Shown here: piece after piece, positions 57,578 through 64,000 of the stretch
How the letters are laid out: each line of letters starts with the position of its first letter
Numbering within the stretch: the first letter of the stretch is position 1
Origin: JAAAPF01 sp964481035
Lineage (GTDB): Bacteria; Pseudomonadota; Alphaproteobacteria; Geminicoccales; Geminicoccaceae
Assembly: GCA_964481035.1 (NCBI GenBank)
Contig: CAYZSE010000001.1
Span: 6,513 to 70,512, forward strand
Direction of reading: 5' to 3'
Length of the DNA stretch: 64,000 nt
The notes under the pieces: generated by a model
What the model saw: only the letters and a program-made list of their open reading frames with translations
What the model was told of the DNA's origin: nothing
The model's database searches: none
Program-made: the position numbers and the translations under genes

Positions 57578-58135
57578 TCAGCCGGCTTGCTCGAGGCGGA
57601 CCAGGCGCCCGGCGCCGTGCGGGTGCTCGCGGGCGATGGCGAGGCCTTCGGGCGGCGACAGCCCGTCCTCCCTGCCGATCTCGACCAGAACGACGGCCCC
57701 GGGCGCGAGCCAGCCGCCGGCGAGCAGACGCGTAAGGCAGCGCTCCGCTTCGCGCCCGCCGTAGGGCGGATCGAGAAAGGCGACGTCGAAGGTGCGCCGC
57801 GAGGTCGCCAGGCGGGTGGCGTCGTTCTGAAGGACGCGGCCGCGCCCGTGCAGGCCGAGGCTCTCCAGGTTGCGGCGGATGATGGCCGCCGCCTTGGGGG
57901 CATTCTCGACGAAGGCGACCTCGGCGAAGCCCTGGCTCAGCGCCTCCAATCCGACGGCGCCGGTGCCGGCGAAGAGGTCGACCAGCCGCAGATCGGTGAA
58001 GTCGCCGAGCCGGCCGCGGAGAATGTCGAAGGCGGCCTCGCGGCGCCGCGCCGCCGTCGGCCGCAACAGCTCGCTGTCGGCGGGCGCAGCGAGCGGGCGG
58101 CCCTTGAGGCTGCCGGCGAGGATCCGCAGGCTCAT
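57578..58135 (-). CDS. rsmD: 16S rRNA (guanine966-N2)-methyltransferase
   Basis: Methylates G966 of 16S rRNA. The 185-residue product begins with RILAGSLKGRPLAAP and has RPTAARRREAAFDIL, SAM motif I (LVDLFAGTGAVGLEALSQG), an AFVENAPKAAAIIRRNL segment and the catalytic FLDPPYGG. All are characteristic of RsmD. It overlaps the upstream pseudouridine synthase gene by four bases and converges on treY with three bases between the stops. Confidence 0.95.
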   Translation of the reverse strand: MSLRILAGSLKGRPLAAPADSELLRPTAARRREAAFDILRGRLGDFTDLRLVDLFAGTGAVGLEALSQGFAEVAFVENAPKAAAIIRRNLESLGLHGRGRVLQNDATRLATSRRTFDVAFLDPPYGGREAERCLTRLLAGGWLAPGAVVLVEIGREDGLSPPEGLAIAREHPHGAGRLVRLEQAG

Positions 58136-58866
58136 CGGCCGAGCACCTTGCCGACCTGCTCCTTCAAGACCTTGCCGGTCACCTCGCTGACCTCGCCGCG
58201 CCCGAGCGCACCGAGCTGGAAGGGGCCGTAGGCGGTGCGGATGAGCCGGTTCACCTGATAGCCGAGATGCTCAAGGACCCGACGCACCTCGCGGTTCTTG
58301 CCCTCGCGCAGGCGCACCGTGAGCCAGGCGTTACCGCCCTGCTGGCGGTCCAGCGCCGCCTCGATCGAGCCGTAGCGCACGCCCTCGACGACGACGCCGT
58401 CCGCGAGCGTGGCGAGTGCCGCCGGGTCGACCCGGCCGTGCACCCGCACCCGGTAGCGCCGCGCCCAGCCGGTCCGGGGCAGCTCGAGATGACGCTTGAG
58501 GGCGCCGTCGTTGGTGAGGAGCAAGAGCCCCTCGGAATTCAGGTCGAGCCGGCCCACCGGCATCATGTGGTCGAGGTGGCGCGGCAGCTGGTCGTAGATG
58601 GTCGAGCGGCCTTCCGGGTCGCGCCGCGCCGTGAGCACGCCCTCGGGCTTGTAGAAGCGCACCAGCCGCGTCGGCTCGCGGTCGGGCAAGGGCGCGCCGT
58701 CGACCTCGATGACGCTCCCCGCGTCGACGAGAAAGGCCGGGGTCTGCAGCACCTTGCCGTCGACGGCGACCCGGCCGTCGAGGATCAGCCGCTCGGCGTC
58801 GCGCCGTGAGCACAGGCCCGCGCGGGCGATGCGCTTGGCGATGCGCTCGCCCGCTTCAACGCCCAC
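58132..58866 (-). CDS. rRNA large-subunit pseudouridine synthase (RluB/RsuA family)
   Basis: About 244 residues. An N-terminal S4 RNA-binding domain (RIAKRIARAGLCSRRDAERL) is followed by the RsuA-type catalytic domain with the nucleophilic Asp in PVGRLDLNSEGLLLLTNDG and the C-terminal EGKNREVRRVLEHLGYQVNR. Makes pseudouridine in 23S rRNA, probably position 2605 (RluB) by family. I start at GTG 58866 because GGAGG lies six bases upstream and it overlaps the previous gene by 11 bases. Upstream in-frame sequence is antisense-like. Confidence 0.92.
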   Translation of the reverse strand: MGVEAGERIAKRIARAGLCSRRDAERLILDGRVAVDGKVLQTPAFLVDAGSVIEVDGAPLPDREPTRLVRFYKPEGVLTARRDPEGRSTIYDQLPRHLDHMMPVGRLDLNSEGLLLLTNDGALKRHLELPRTGWARRYRVRVHGRVDPAALATLADGVVVEGVRYGSIEAALDRQQGGNAWLTVRLREGKNREVRRVLEHLGYQVNRLIRTAYGPFQLGALGRGEVSEVTGKVLKEQVGKVLGR

Positions 58867-59584
58867 GGGCCGCCTCCAAGAACGCCGCGAAGATGGCCTC
58901 GTCGGCGGCGCTGACGGCGTATTCCGGATGCCATTGCACGCCAAGCGCGAAGCGGAAGGCGGGCGCCTCGATCGCCTCGATGACGCCGTCCGGCGCGCGG
59001 CCGCTCACCACGACGCCCGCAGGCACGCGCCCGGCGGCCTGGTGGTGCGCGCTGTTGACAGAGATGGATCGCGCGCCCGCGATGCGGTGGAGGAGCGTGC
59101 CCGCCGCGATTGCGACCTCGTGGCCGGGCTCGGTGCGCGGGTTGGGCTGCTCGTGGGCGAGCGCCCCCTCCACCTCGTCGGGGATGTGCTGGATGAGCGT
59201 GCCGCCGAGCACGACGTGCAGGAGCTGCTGGCCGCCGCAGATGCCGAGCACCGGCAAGTCGCGCTCGAGGGCGCCCTTGGCGACGGCGAACTCGAAGGCG
59301 GTGCGGCGGTCCTTGGTGGCGGTCAGCGCGTGCCTGGCGCCGCCCCCGTAGTAGCTCGGGTCGACGTCGAACGCACCGCCGGTGACGACGAGACCGTCGA
59401 GCCGATCGAGATAGGCCCATGCCGCGTCGGGCGCGTGCGGGAGCGCGACGGGCAGACCGCCGGCGCGGACCACCGCGTCGAAGTAGTTCTCCCGGCAGGC
59501 GTACCAGGGCAGTGCGCTGTAGCCGCCCTCCTCACGATCGAGGGTTATGCCGACGAGGGGCTGCGCACGGGGTGTTCGCTCCAT
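58856..59584 (-). CDS. gamma-glutamyl-gamma-aminobutyrate hydrolase-like class I glutamine amidotransferase
   Basis: A 242-residue peptidase C26 domain. The nucleophile is in VLGICGGQQLLHVVLGG, the His/Glu of the triad are in VQWHPEY, and SVNSAHHQAA is typical of PuuD-like hydrolases. These split gamma-glutamyl bonds, for example in putrescine degradation. No other puu genes are present, so the substrate is open. The ATG at 59584 is preferred to a GTG three codons upstream. It is followed by pseudouridine synthase and rsmD in a tight run. Confidence 0.9.
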   Translation of the reverse strand: MERTPRAQPLVGITLDREEGGYSALPWYACRENYFDAVVRAGGLPVALPHAPDAAWAYLDRLDGLVVTGGAFDVDPSYYGGGARHALTATKDRRTAFEFAVAKGALERDLPVLGICGGQQLLHVVLGGTLIQHIPDEVEGALAHEQPNPRTEPGHEVAIAAGTLLHRIAGARSISVNSAHHQAAGRVPAGVVVSGRAPDGVIEAIEAPAFRFALGVQWHPEYAVSAADEAIFAAFLEAARGR

Positions 59585-59722
59585 GAGCAGCACCTAGGCG
59601 TCGGCGCCGGCGAGCACAAGACGGGGCGCGATCTTCGCGGCGGCGCCCGTTGCGCGGAAAGCCTTGGTTAACGTCGAAGGCTTAATGCTGGGTTCGCACC
59701 GGCCCCGCTCGGGAGACCCCAG

Positions 59723-60583
59723 ATGAACCGCGCCGCACTCGGCGTTGCCCGCCTCGCGCTCGGCGCCATCGCGCTCACCGCCTCGACGACGCCGCCGCGC
59801 GCCGAGCCGGCAGCGGCCCCTCCCGCGCCCTTCGTCGCGAGCCCGATGCAGGTCGAGCTCAACGGCTTCAACGGGCGCATCGCCGGCGCGGGGCTCGCGC
59901 TCACCGTCGGACGCGGGCCGATGGCCTCGGTCGGCGCCGCGCGGCAGGACTGGTCGCCGCTCACCATCGCGCTCGCCCCGCACCTGCCCCGCCATGGGAC
60001 GGCCCTGACCGCCGAGGACGGCGGCGCGTTCGCGTCCGCGGGCGCGGCCTTCCCCAGCCGCGACGGCCTCGGCGAGCGGCACCGGCTCCGCATCGACGTC
60101 GACGCGCCTGGTGGCCTCCATCTCGCAGCCGCCTGCAGCGACGACGGCAGTGAGGATCTCGCAGCCCGCGTCGCCCGCGGCGGCCGGGTCAGGCTCGCCG
60201 CCGCCGCCGCCGTCGGTCGCGAAGCGCAGGCCGATGACGCCTGGCGGTTCGACGGCTCGATCGCGGCCGTCGACACGGCCACGGGCTGGAGCCTCGCCGT
60301 TGCCGCCGCCGGCGAGGAACGGGAGCGCGCCGGCGTCCAACGGCGGGTCTACGTCAAGTTGGCGCGAGGGTTCGCATGGCGATCTGCCGGTGAGCTCGTC
60401 CTGGGCGTCGACGGCGGGACCGCGCGCTATGGCACCGCGGCGGCGAGCGTGCTCGGCGTGGGTGCCCGTCTTCGCGGCAAGGCGCTCGACGTGTTCGCCG
60501 CGGCGCGGTGGTACCAGGCGCGCGACGAGGGCATCGACGGGCATGCCGAGCACGTCTTCACCGGCGGCGCGCTGCGCTTTTGA
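59723..60583 (+). CDS. hypothetical secreted protein, probable outer-membrane beta-barrel
   Basis: A 286-residue protein with an N-terminal signal peptide (ARLALGAIALTASTTPPRAE). The rest alternates short hydrophobic and polar stretches (LNGFNGRIAGAGLALTVGRG, RWYQARDEGIDGHAEHVFTG) and ends in GALRF. A terminal Phe after a beta-strand is the usual BAM recognition signal of outer-membrane proteins, so I infer a small porin-like barrel. I do not recognise a named family. It is a single gene between divergent and convergent neighbours. Confidence 0.65.
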   Translation: MNRAALGVARLALGAIALTASTTPPRAEPAAAPPAPFVASPMQVELNGFNGRIAGAGLALTVGRGPMASVGAARQDWSPLTIALAPHLPRHGTALTAEDGGAFASAGAAFPSRDGLGERHRLRIDVDAPGGLHLAAACSDDGSEDLAARVARGGRVRLAAAAAVGREAQADDAWRFDGSIAAVDTATGWSLAVAAAGEERERAGVQRRVYVKLARGFAWRSAGELVLGVDGGTARYGTAAASVLGVGARLRGKALDVFAAARWYQARDEGIDGHAEHVFTGGALRF

Positions 60584-60593
60584 TCGCTGTTCT

Positions 60594-62216
60594 TCAGGGG
60601 TTCGGCGCGAGCCGCCTCACGCCGTCGACGAAGCGCTCCAGCGTCGGCGACAGGCGGCCTCTGGGGTAGACCGCGTCGATCAGCTGAAACCGGCCGCGGG
60701 TCGTGAAGGCGGTCCGCAGCGCGGCCTCGAGCTCGGCGCGGGTCGTGACGCGGTAGCCGTCGCCGCCGAGACCGCGAGCCATCTCGGCGAAGCGCCAGTC
60801 GTCCAGGTCGTTGAAGGCGCTCTCGGGCTGGAAGGCCCGCAGCATCTCCCAGCTCGCGTTGTTGAAGACGACGACGATGGGATCGATGCCGAGCCGCCGG
60901 CAGTTGCCGAGCTCCCAGCCCGTCATCTGAAAGGCGCCGTCGCCGACCAGGACGAGGGCGCGCTCGCCGGCGGCGATCTGCAGCCCGATGCCCGCCGGCA
61001 CGCCGAAGCCCATGCCGGCGTAGTAGCCGGGCGCCACCAGCACGCTCTGCGCGAGGTCCATGGCGCTGAACAGGCAATCGCCCATGTCGGCCGCTACCGG
61101 CGGGACGCCGTGCGCGGCGAAGGCGTCGTTGAGCCCGGTCACGATGTCCCGCGGATGCAGGTCCGCAGCGTCGGCCACGAGCCCGCGGGGCGGCGCCGGC
61201 GCGGGCGGCGCCATGCCGCCACGGCTCGTCGCCGGCCGCGCCAGCAGCGCGTCGACGAAGGCGTCGAGCGGGACGTCCGGATAGACGTGGTGACCCGGAT
61301 GCACGGCGCGGTCGACGGCGCGGATCGTGTGCTTGAGGTCGAGATCGCCGGCGGCGACACCGAAGTTTGTGTCGGACAGGATGACGCCCAGGAGCAAGAG
61401 CGTGTCGGCGGCCTCGACGAGCTCGGTCACCGCCGGATCGCCGGCAACGCCGAGATAGGTGCCGGCGAGCGGCACGTCGGCACCGCTCAACAGGCCACGG
61501 CCCATGAACGAGGTGACGACGGGCAGGCCGAGGCGCCGCGCCAGCCTCGCCACCTTCGCCTCGAGGCGATAGCGCCGGACCTCGACGCCGACCATCAGCA
61601 CCGGGCGCCGGGCATGCTCGAGGCGGGTCATGACCTCGAAGGCGCAGGCCTCGACGGCGGCGGCGTCGACCGGTGTCGGGGCGTAGGGGGCAACCGGCTG
61701 GATGTCGACGGCGACCATGTCGCGCGGGAGCTCGATGTAGACGGGTCGAGCCTGCTCGCGCGCGGCGGCGAGCACGCGGGCAATCTCCGTCGCCGCCGTG
61801 CGTGCATCGTCGAGCCGCGCCTGGGCGCAGGTAATCTCCGCGAAGACGCGGTATTGGCTGTCTTGTCTCGGTCCCTGATGATGGAGCAGGAGGCCCGACG
61901 CGCTCTCTGCCCGAGCCGGGGCGCCGGCGATGACGACCACGGGCGACTTCTCGGCGTAGGCCCCGGCGACCGCGTTGACGATGTTGAAGGCGCCGGCGCC
62001 GTAGGTCACTGCGGCGACACCGAGCGCCGAGCGGTAGCGGGCGACCGCGTCCGCGGCGAATCCCACCGCCGGCTCGTGGCTCAAGGTGTGCAGCGGCAGG
62101 ATGCCGGTCTGCTCGACGAGCTCGAAGAAGGGCAGCGCGAAGTCGCCGGGGATGCCGAAAATCTCGTGCGCGCCGTGGTCGCGAAGCGCGTGCAGGAGGG
62201 CTTCCGTCAGGCGCAA
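60594..62216 (-). CDS. ipdC: indolepyruvate/phenylpyruvate decarboxylase
   Basis: A 540-residue ThDP enzyme, very similar along its length to Azospirillum IpdC/PPDC. It shows FGIPGDFALPFFELVEQT, LSHEPAVGFAADAVARY (catalytic Glu), GAGAFNIVNAVAGAYAEKSP, LLLHHQG, APGYYAGMGFGVPAGIG and the ThDP motif VGDGAFQMTGWELGNCRRLG ending in NN. It decarboxylates phenylpyruvate or indolepyruvate to the aldehyde, a route to phenylacetate or indoleacetate. The start is TTG with GGGGAG upstream. It follows recX by 12 bases, so it is probably in one operon with it. Confidence 0.92.
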   Translation of the reverse strand: MRLTEALLHALRDHGAHEIFGIPGDFALPFFELVEQTGILPLHTLSHEPAVGFAADAVARYRSALGVAAVTYGAGAFNIVNAVAGAYAEKSPVVVIAGAPARAESASGLLLHHQGPRQDSQYRVFAEITCAQARLDDARTAATEIARVLAAAREQARPVYIELPRDMVAVDIQPVAPYAPTPVDAAAVEACAFEVMTRLEHARRPVLMVGVEVRRYRLEAKVARLARRLGLPVVTSFMGRGLLSGADVPLAGTYLGVAGDPAVTELVEAADTLLLLGVILSDTNFGVAAGDLDLKHTIRAVDRAVHPGHHVYPDVPLDAFVDALLARPATSRGGMAPPAPAPPRGLVADAADLHPRDIVTGLNDAFAAHGVPPVAADMGDCLFSAMDLAQSVLVAPGYYAGMGFGVPAGIGLQIAAGERALVLVGDGAFQMTGWELGNCRRLGIDPIVVVFNNASWEMLRAFQPESAFNDLDDWRFAEMARGLGGDGYRVTTRAELEAALRTAFTTRGRFQLIDAVYPRGRLSPTLERFVDGVRRLAPNP

Positions 62217-62228
62217 GGCGGCTCCCCT

Positions 62229-62771
62229 TCAAGCCAGCAGGTCGTCGAGGGCGAGGGCGTCCGGGGCGTCGACGACGGTCCGCGCCAAGGCGAACGGCAC
62301 GCCCTGGCGGACGAGCGCCCGGAGGTCGCGCTCGCGCCGCAAGGCCCGTTCCTCCGGCGCGCGAAACGGCCCGAGCCCGCGGCGTCGGGCATAGCGGACA
62401 GCGGCCGCCCGCTCCAGGTCACCGGCGCCCCGTGCCTCGCCTTCGAGCGCGTCGTCGATCAGCGTACCCTCGAGGCCGTCGGCTTGAAGCTCGCGACGGA
62501 CCCGGCCGGGCTGCCGACCCCGACGCAGCAGCGCCCGCGCCCGGCCGCGGGCGTAGGCCCCGTCGTCGACGAGGCCCTGGCGGGCGAGGGCCGCAACCAG
62601 CGCGCGCACGTCGTCGATGACCGGCGCCGTCGCCAGCCCCAGCCGCTCGGCCTCGTGCACGGCGCGGCGGGTGAGCACGCGCTCGAGCCGCCCGCGCGAG
62701 GCGGCATGGCGCTCGAGATAACGCAGGGCGCGCGCCCGCAGCCGCTCCGGGGTCGGTCGTTCAGGCGGCAA
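62229..62771 (-). CDS. recX: RecA regulatory protein RecX
   Basis: A 180-residue, Arg/Ala-rich helical protein that limits RecA filaments. It shows the RecX three-helix repeats: [40 protein letters not shown], and [23 protein letters not shown] is the likely start and overlaps the upstream hydro-lyase stop by 11 bases. It is not next to recA here. The C-terminal repeats are shorter than in E. coli but normal for alphaproteobacteria. Confidence 0.88.
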   Translation of the reverse strand: MPPERPTPERLRARALRYLERHAASRGRLERVLTRRAVHEAERLGLATAPVIDDVRALVAALARQGLVDDGAYARGRARALLRRGRQPGRVRRELQADGLEGTLIDDALEGEARGAGDLERAAAVRYARRRGLGPFRAPEERALRRERDLRALVRQGVPFALARTVVDAPDALALDDLLA

Positions 62772-63567
62772 GGTTCGCGTTCGTGCGGTCGGTCACGAGC
62801 ATGTGACCCGGCTTGTGGGTGATGCAGAAGGGCGGTCGCGCCGCCTCGAGGACCGCCTGCGGCGTCACCCCGCACGCCCAGAAGACCGGGATCTCGCCGG
62901 CCTCCACGACCGGGTCGTCGCCGAAGTCGGCGCGGGCGAGCTCGCCGACGCCGATCTGCTCGGGGTAGCCCAGATGAACGGGCGCGCCGTGCACCGCCGG
63001 AAAGCGGGTGGTGACTTCGACGGCCTTGATGACGTCCGCCGGCCGGAAGGGGCGCATCGAGACCACCATCTTGCCATGGAGCCGGCCCGCCGGCGCGCAG
63101 TCGATCGAGGTCCGATACATCGGCACGTTGCGGTTGAGATCGAGGTGGCGCAACGGCAGACCGGCGTCGAGCAGCGCCTGCTCGAAGGAGAAGGAACAGC
63201 CGAGCGCGAACGTCACCAGGTCGGGGCGCCAATGGTCGGTGACGTCCGAGGTTTCCGCGACGCACGCGCCGTCCTCGAAGACCCGATAGCCCGAAAGATC
63301 GGTCCGCAGGTCGAGATCCTCGGCCCAGCCCGGCAGGCTGGTCGCGCCCGGCTCGCTCGCGACCAAAAGCGGGCAGGGCTTGGGGTTGCGCTGGCAGAAG
63401 AGCAGAAAATCGAAGGCCCAATCGCGCGGCAGCACGACGAGATTGGCTTGGACCCGGCCGGGTGCCAACCCGGCGGTGGGCCGCCCCCAAGCACCCGTGC
63501 GCATGGCGCGCCGCGCCGCCAGAGGGTCCGTCAGATCGCTCGCCTGCGGCGCGTGCAGCGTGTCCAC
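62761..63567 (-). CDS. putative hydro-lyase (DUF1445, D-glutamate cyclase-like)
   Basis: A 268-residue soluble enzyme of the YcsI/DUF1445 family. It shows [62 protein letters not shown] and the end motif [20 protein letters not shown] followed by [12 protein letters not shown]. Family members are annotated as hydro-lyases or D-glutamate cyclases. The reaction here is unproven. It heads a run with recX and ipdC and is divergent from clpX. Confidence 0.9.
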   Translation of the reverse strand: MDTLHAPQASDLTDPLAARRAMRTGAWGRPTAGLAPGRVQANLVVLPRDWAFDFLLFCQRNPKPCPLLVASEPGATSLPGWAEDLDLRTDLSGYRVFEDGACVAETSDVTDHWRPDLVTFALGCSFSFEQALLDAGLPLRHLDLNRNVPMYRTSIDCAPAGRLHGKMVVSMRPFRPADVIKAVEVTTRFPAVHGAPVHLGYPEQIGVGELARADFGDDPVVEAGEIPVFWACGVTPQAVLEAARPPFCITHKPGHMLVTDRTNANLAA

Positions 63568-63672
63568 CTCGCCCTCCTCGGGACGTGAAGCAACGTCATA
63601 GTACCTTAGGGCTATCTAACATATCATGGCGCGATGCCCAGAGCCGAGGCGGACCTCCTCGATTCGGCGCGC

Positions 63673-63700
63673 TTGAAGCCTCTCGCGCAATGGTTACATT
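63673..63700 (+). promoter_or_regulatory. candidate promoter for clpX, possibly heat-shock type
   Basis: TTGAAG (63673-63678) and TACATT (63695-63700) are 16 bases apart, about 30 bases upstream of clpX. Read as CTTGAA plus GTTACATTG it also fits the alphaproteobacterial sigma-32 pattern, which would suit a chaperone gene. No competing element was seen in the 160-base divergent gap. Confidence 0.45.
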
Positions 63701-63729
63701 GAGGATGCGGTTTGAGTGAAAGGCCGGTG

Positions 63730-64000
63730 ATGCGTGACGGGAACGAGAGTGGATCGAAGACCAAGCTCTTCTGCTCGTTCTGCGGCAAGAGCCAGAACGA
63801 GGTGAAGAAGCTCATCGCCGGACCGAACGTCTTCATTTGCGATGAATGCGTCGCACTTTGTACCGACATTCTGACCGAGGAGCGCGGCAAGACGACCCCC
63901 GCCGACCGAGAGGCGCTGCCGACCCCCGCGGCGATCAACCGCGATCTCGACGACTACGTGATCGGGCAGGCGGGGGCGAAGCGGGTGCTGTCGGTGGCGG
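63730..64000 (+). CDS. clpX: ATP-dependent Clp protease ATP-binding subunit ClpX, N-terminal part
   Basis: The first 90 codons before the window ends. A C4 zinc finger is visible ([20 protein letters not shown] and ICDECVALC), then a linker and [20 protein letters not shown] at the start of the AAA+ domain. ClpX unfolds tagged proteins for ClpP. An upstream GTG adjoins the ATG at 63730. The gene is not preceded by clpP, which is the usual alphaproteobacterial arrangement; its neighbour is the divergent hydro-lyase. Confidence 0.95.
   Translation, partial: MRDGNESGSKTKLFCSFCGKSQNEVKKLIAGPNVFICDECVALCTDILTEERGKTTPADREALPTPAAINRDLDDYVIGQAGAKRVLSVA

Overview
The window is high-GC, gene-dense chromosomal DNA that looks like a Rhodospirillales/Geminicoccales-type alphaproteobacterium. 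Supporting signs are the mdh-sucC order, the gltD-gltB order and close Azospirillum-like sequence of glutamate synthase, the lptC-lptA-lptB-rpoN block, KdsD, a phasin, an Azospirillum-type indole/phenylpyruvate decarboxylase and a RegB/RegA-type redox two-component system. Magnesium-chelatase genes bchI and bchD suggest a bacteriochlorophyll-making (anoxygenic phototrophic) lineage. Two runs of exactly 100 N show that this is a scaffolded draft or metagenome bin. The first gap (31342-31441) is flanked by the same 55 bases on both sides and is probably not a real gap. The second (54934-55033) hides the end of treZ and the start of treY.

Layout. 1-6.5 kb: the first codons of sucC, mdh, a ribbon-helix-helix/PAS regulator, and the minus-strand run lgt, midA-like, pgeF, regB, regA. 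6.6-9.6 kb: ubiK-like, ybjN-like, proC, a TetR-like regulator and a phasin. 9.5-16 kb, minus strand: an M23 peptidase, rpoN, lptB, lptA, lptC, kdsD, an RNase D-family exonuclease and tRNA-Leu(CAG). 16-19 kb: an NDUFA9-like protein, a Crp/Fnr regulator and a broken uppP. 19-25 kb: gltD and gltB with a candidate promoter and a 3' hairpin. 25-30 kb: a thioesterase, a small membrane protein, a truncated second copy of the thioesterase, a methyltransferase, bchD and bchI. 30-38 kb: ggt across the false gap, an RlmI-like methyltransferase, a shattered pseudogene split by a MITE-like element, an AlkP-fold/glycosyltransferase pair and dapB.

38-42.7 kb: an Mla-type lipid transport operon (permease, ATPase, MCE protein, lipoprotein), then bfd and bfr. 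42.7-47 kb: a PaaN-like aldehyde dehydrogenase without its catalytic cysteine, and an arsR-arsP-type permease-dehydratase operon. 47-51 kb: glmM, rnhB, nfeD and slipin. 51-57.6 kb: glgX-treZ-treY, the glycogen-to-trehalose pathway. 57.6-64 kb: rsmD, an rRNA pseudouridine synthase, a PuuD-like hydrolase, an outer-membrane-like protein, ipdC, recX, a DUF1445 hydro-lyase and the start of clpX.

Most of the window is housekeeping DNA with tight, overlapping operons. I did not find a clear new multi-gene system. The parts that most repay a second look are the mobile-element-split pseudogene at 33.4-34.6 kb, the neighbouring AlkP/glycosyltransferase pair, the decayed uppP, the duplicated thioesterase fragment and the cysteine-less PaaN homologue.
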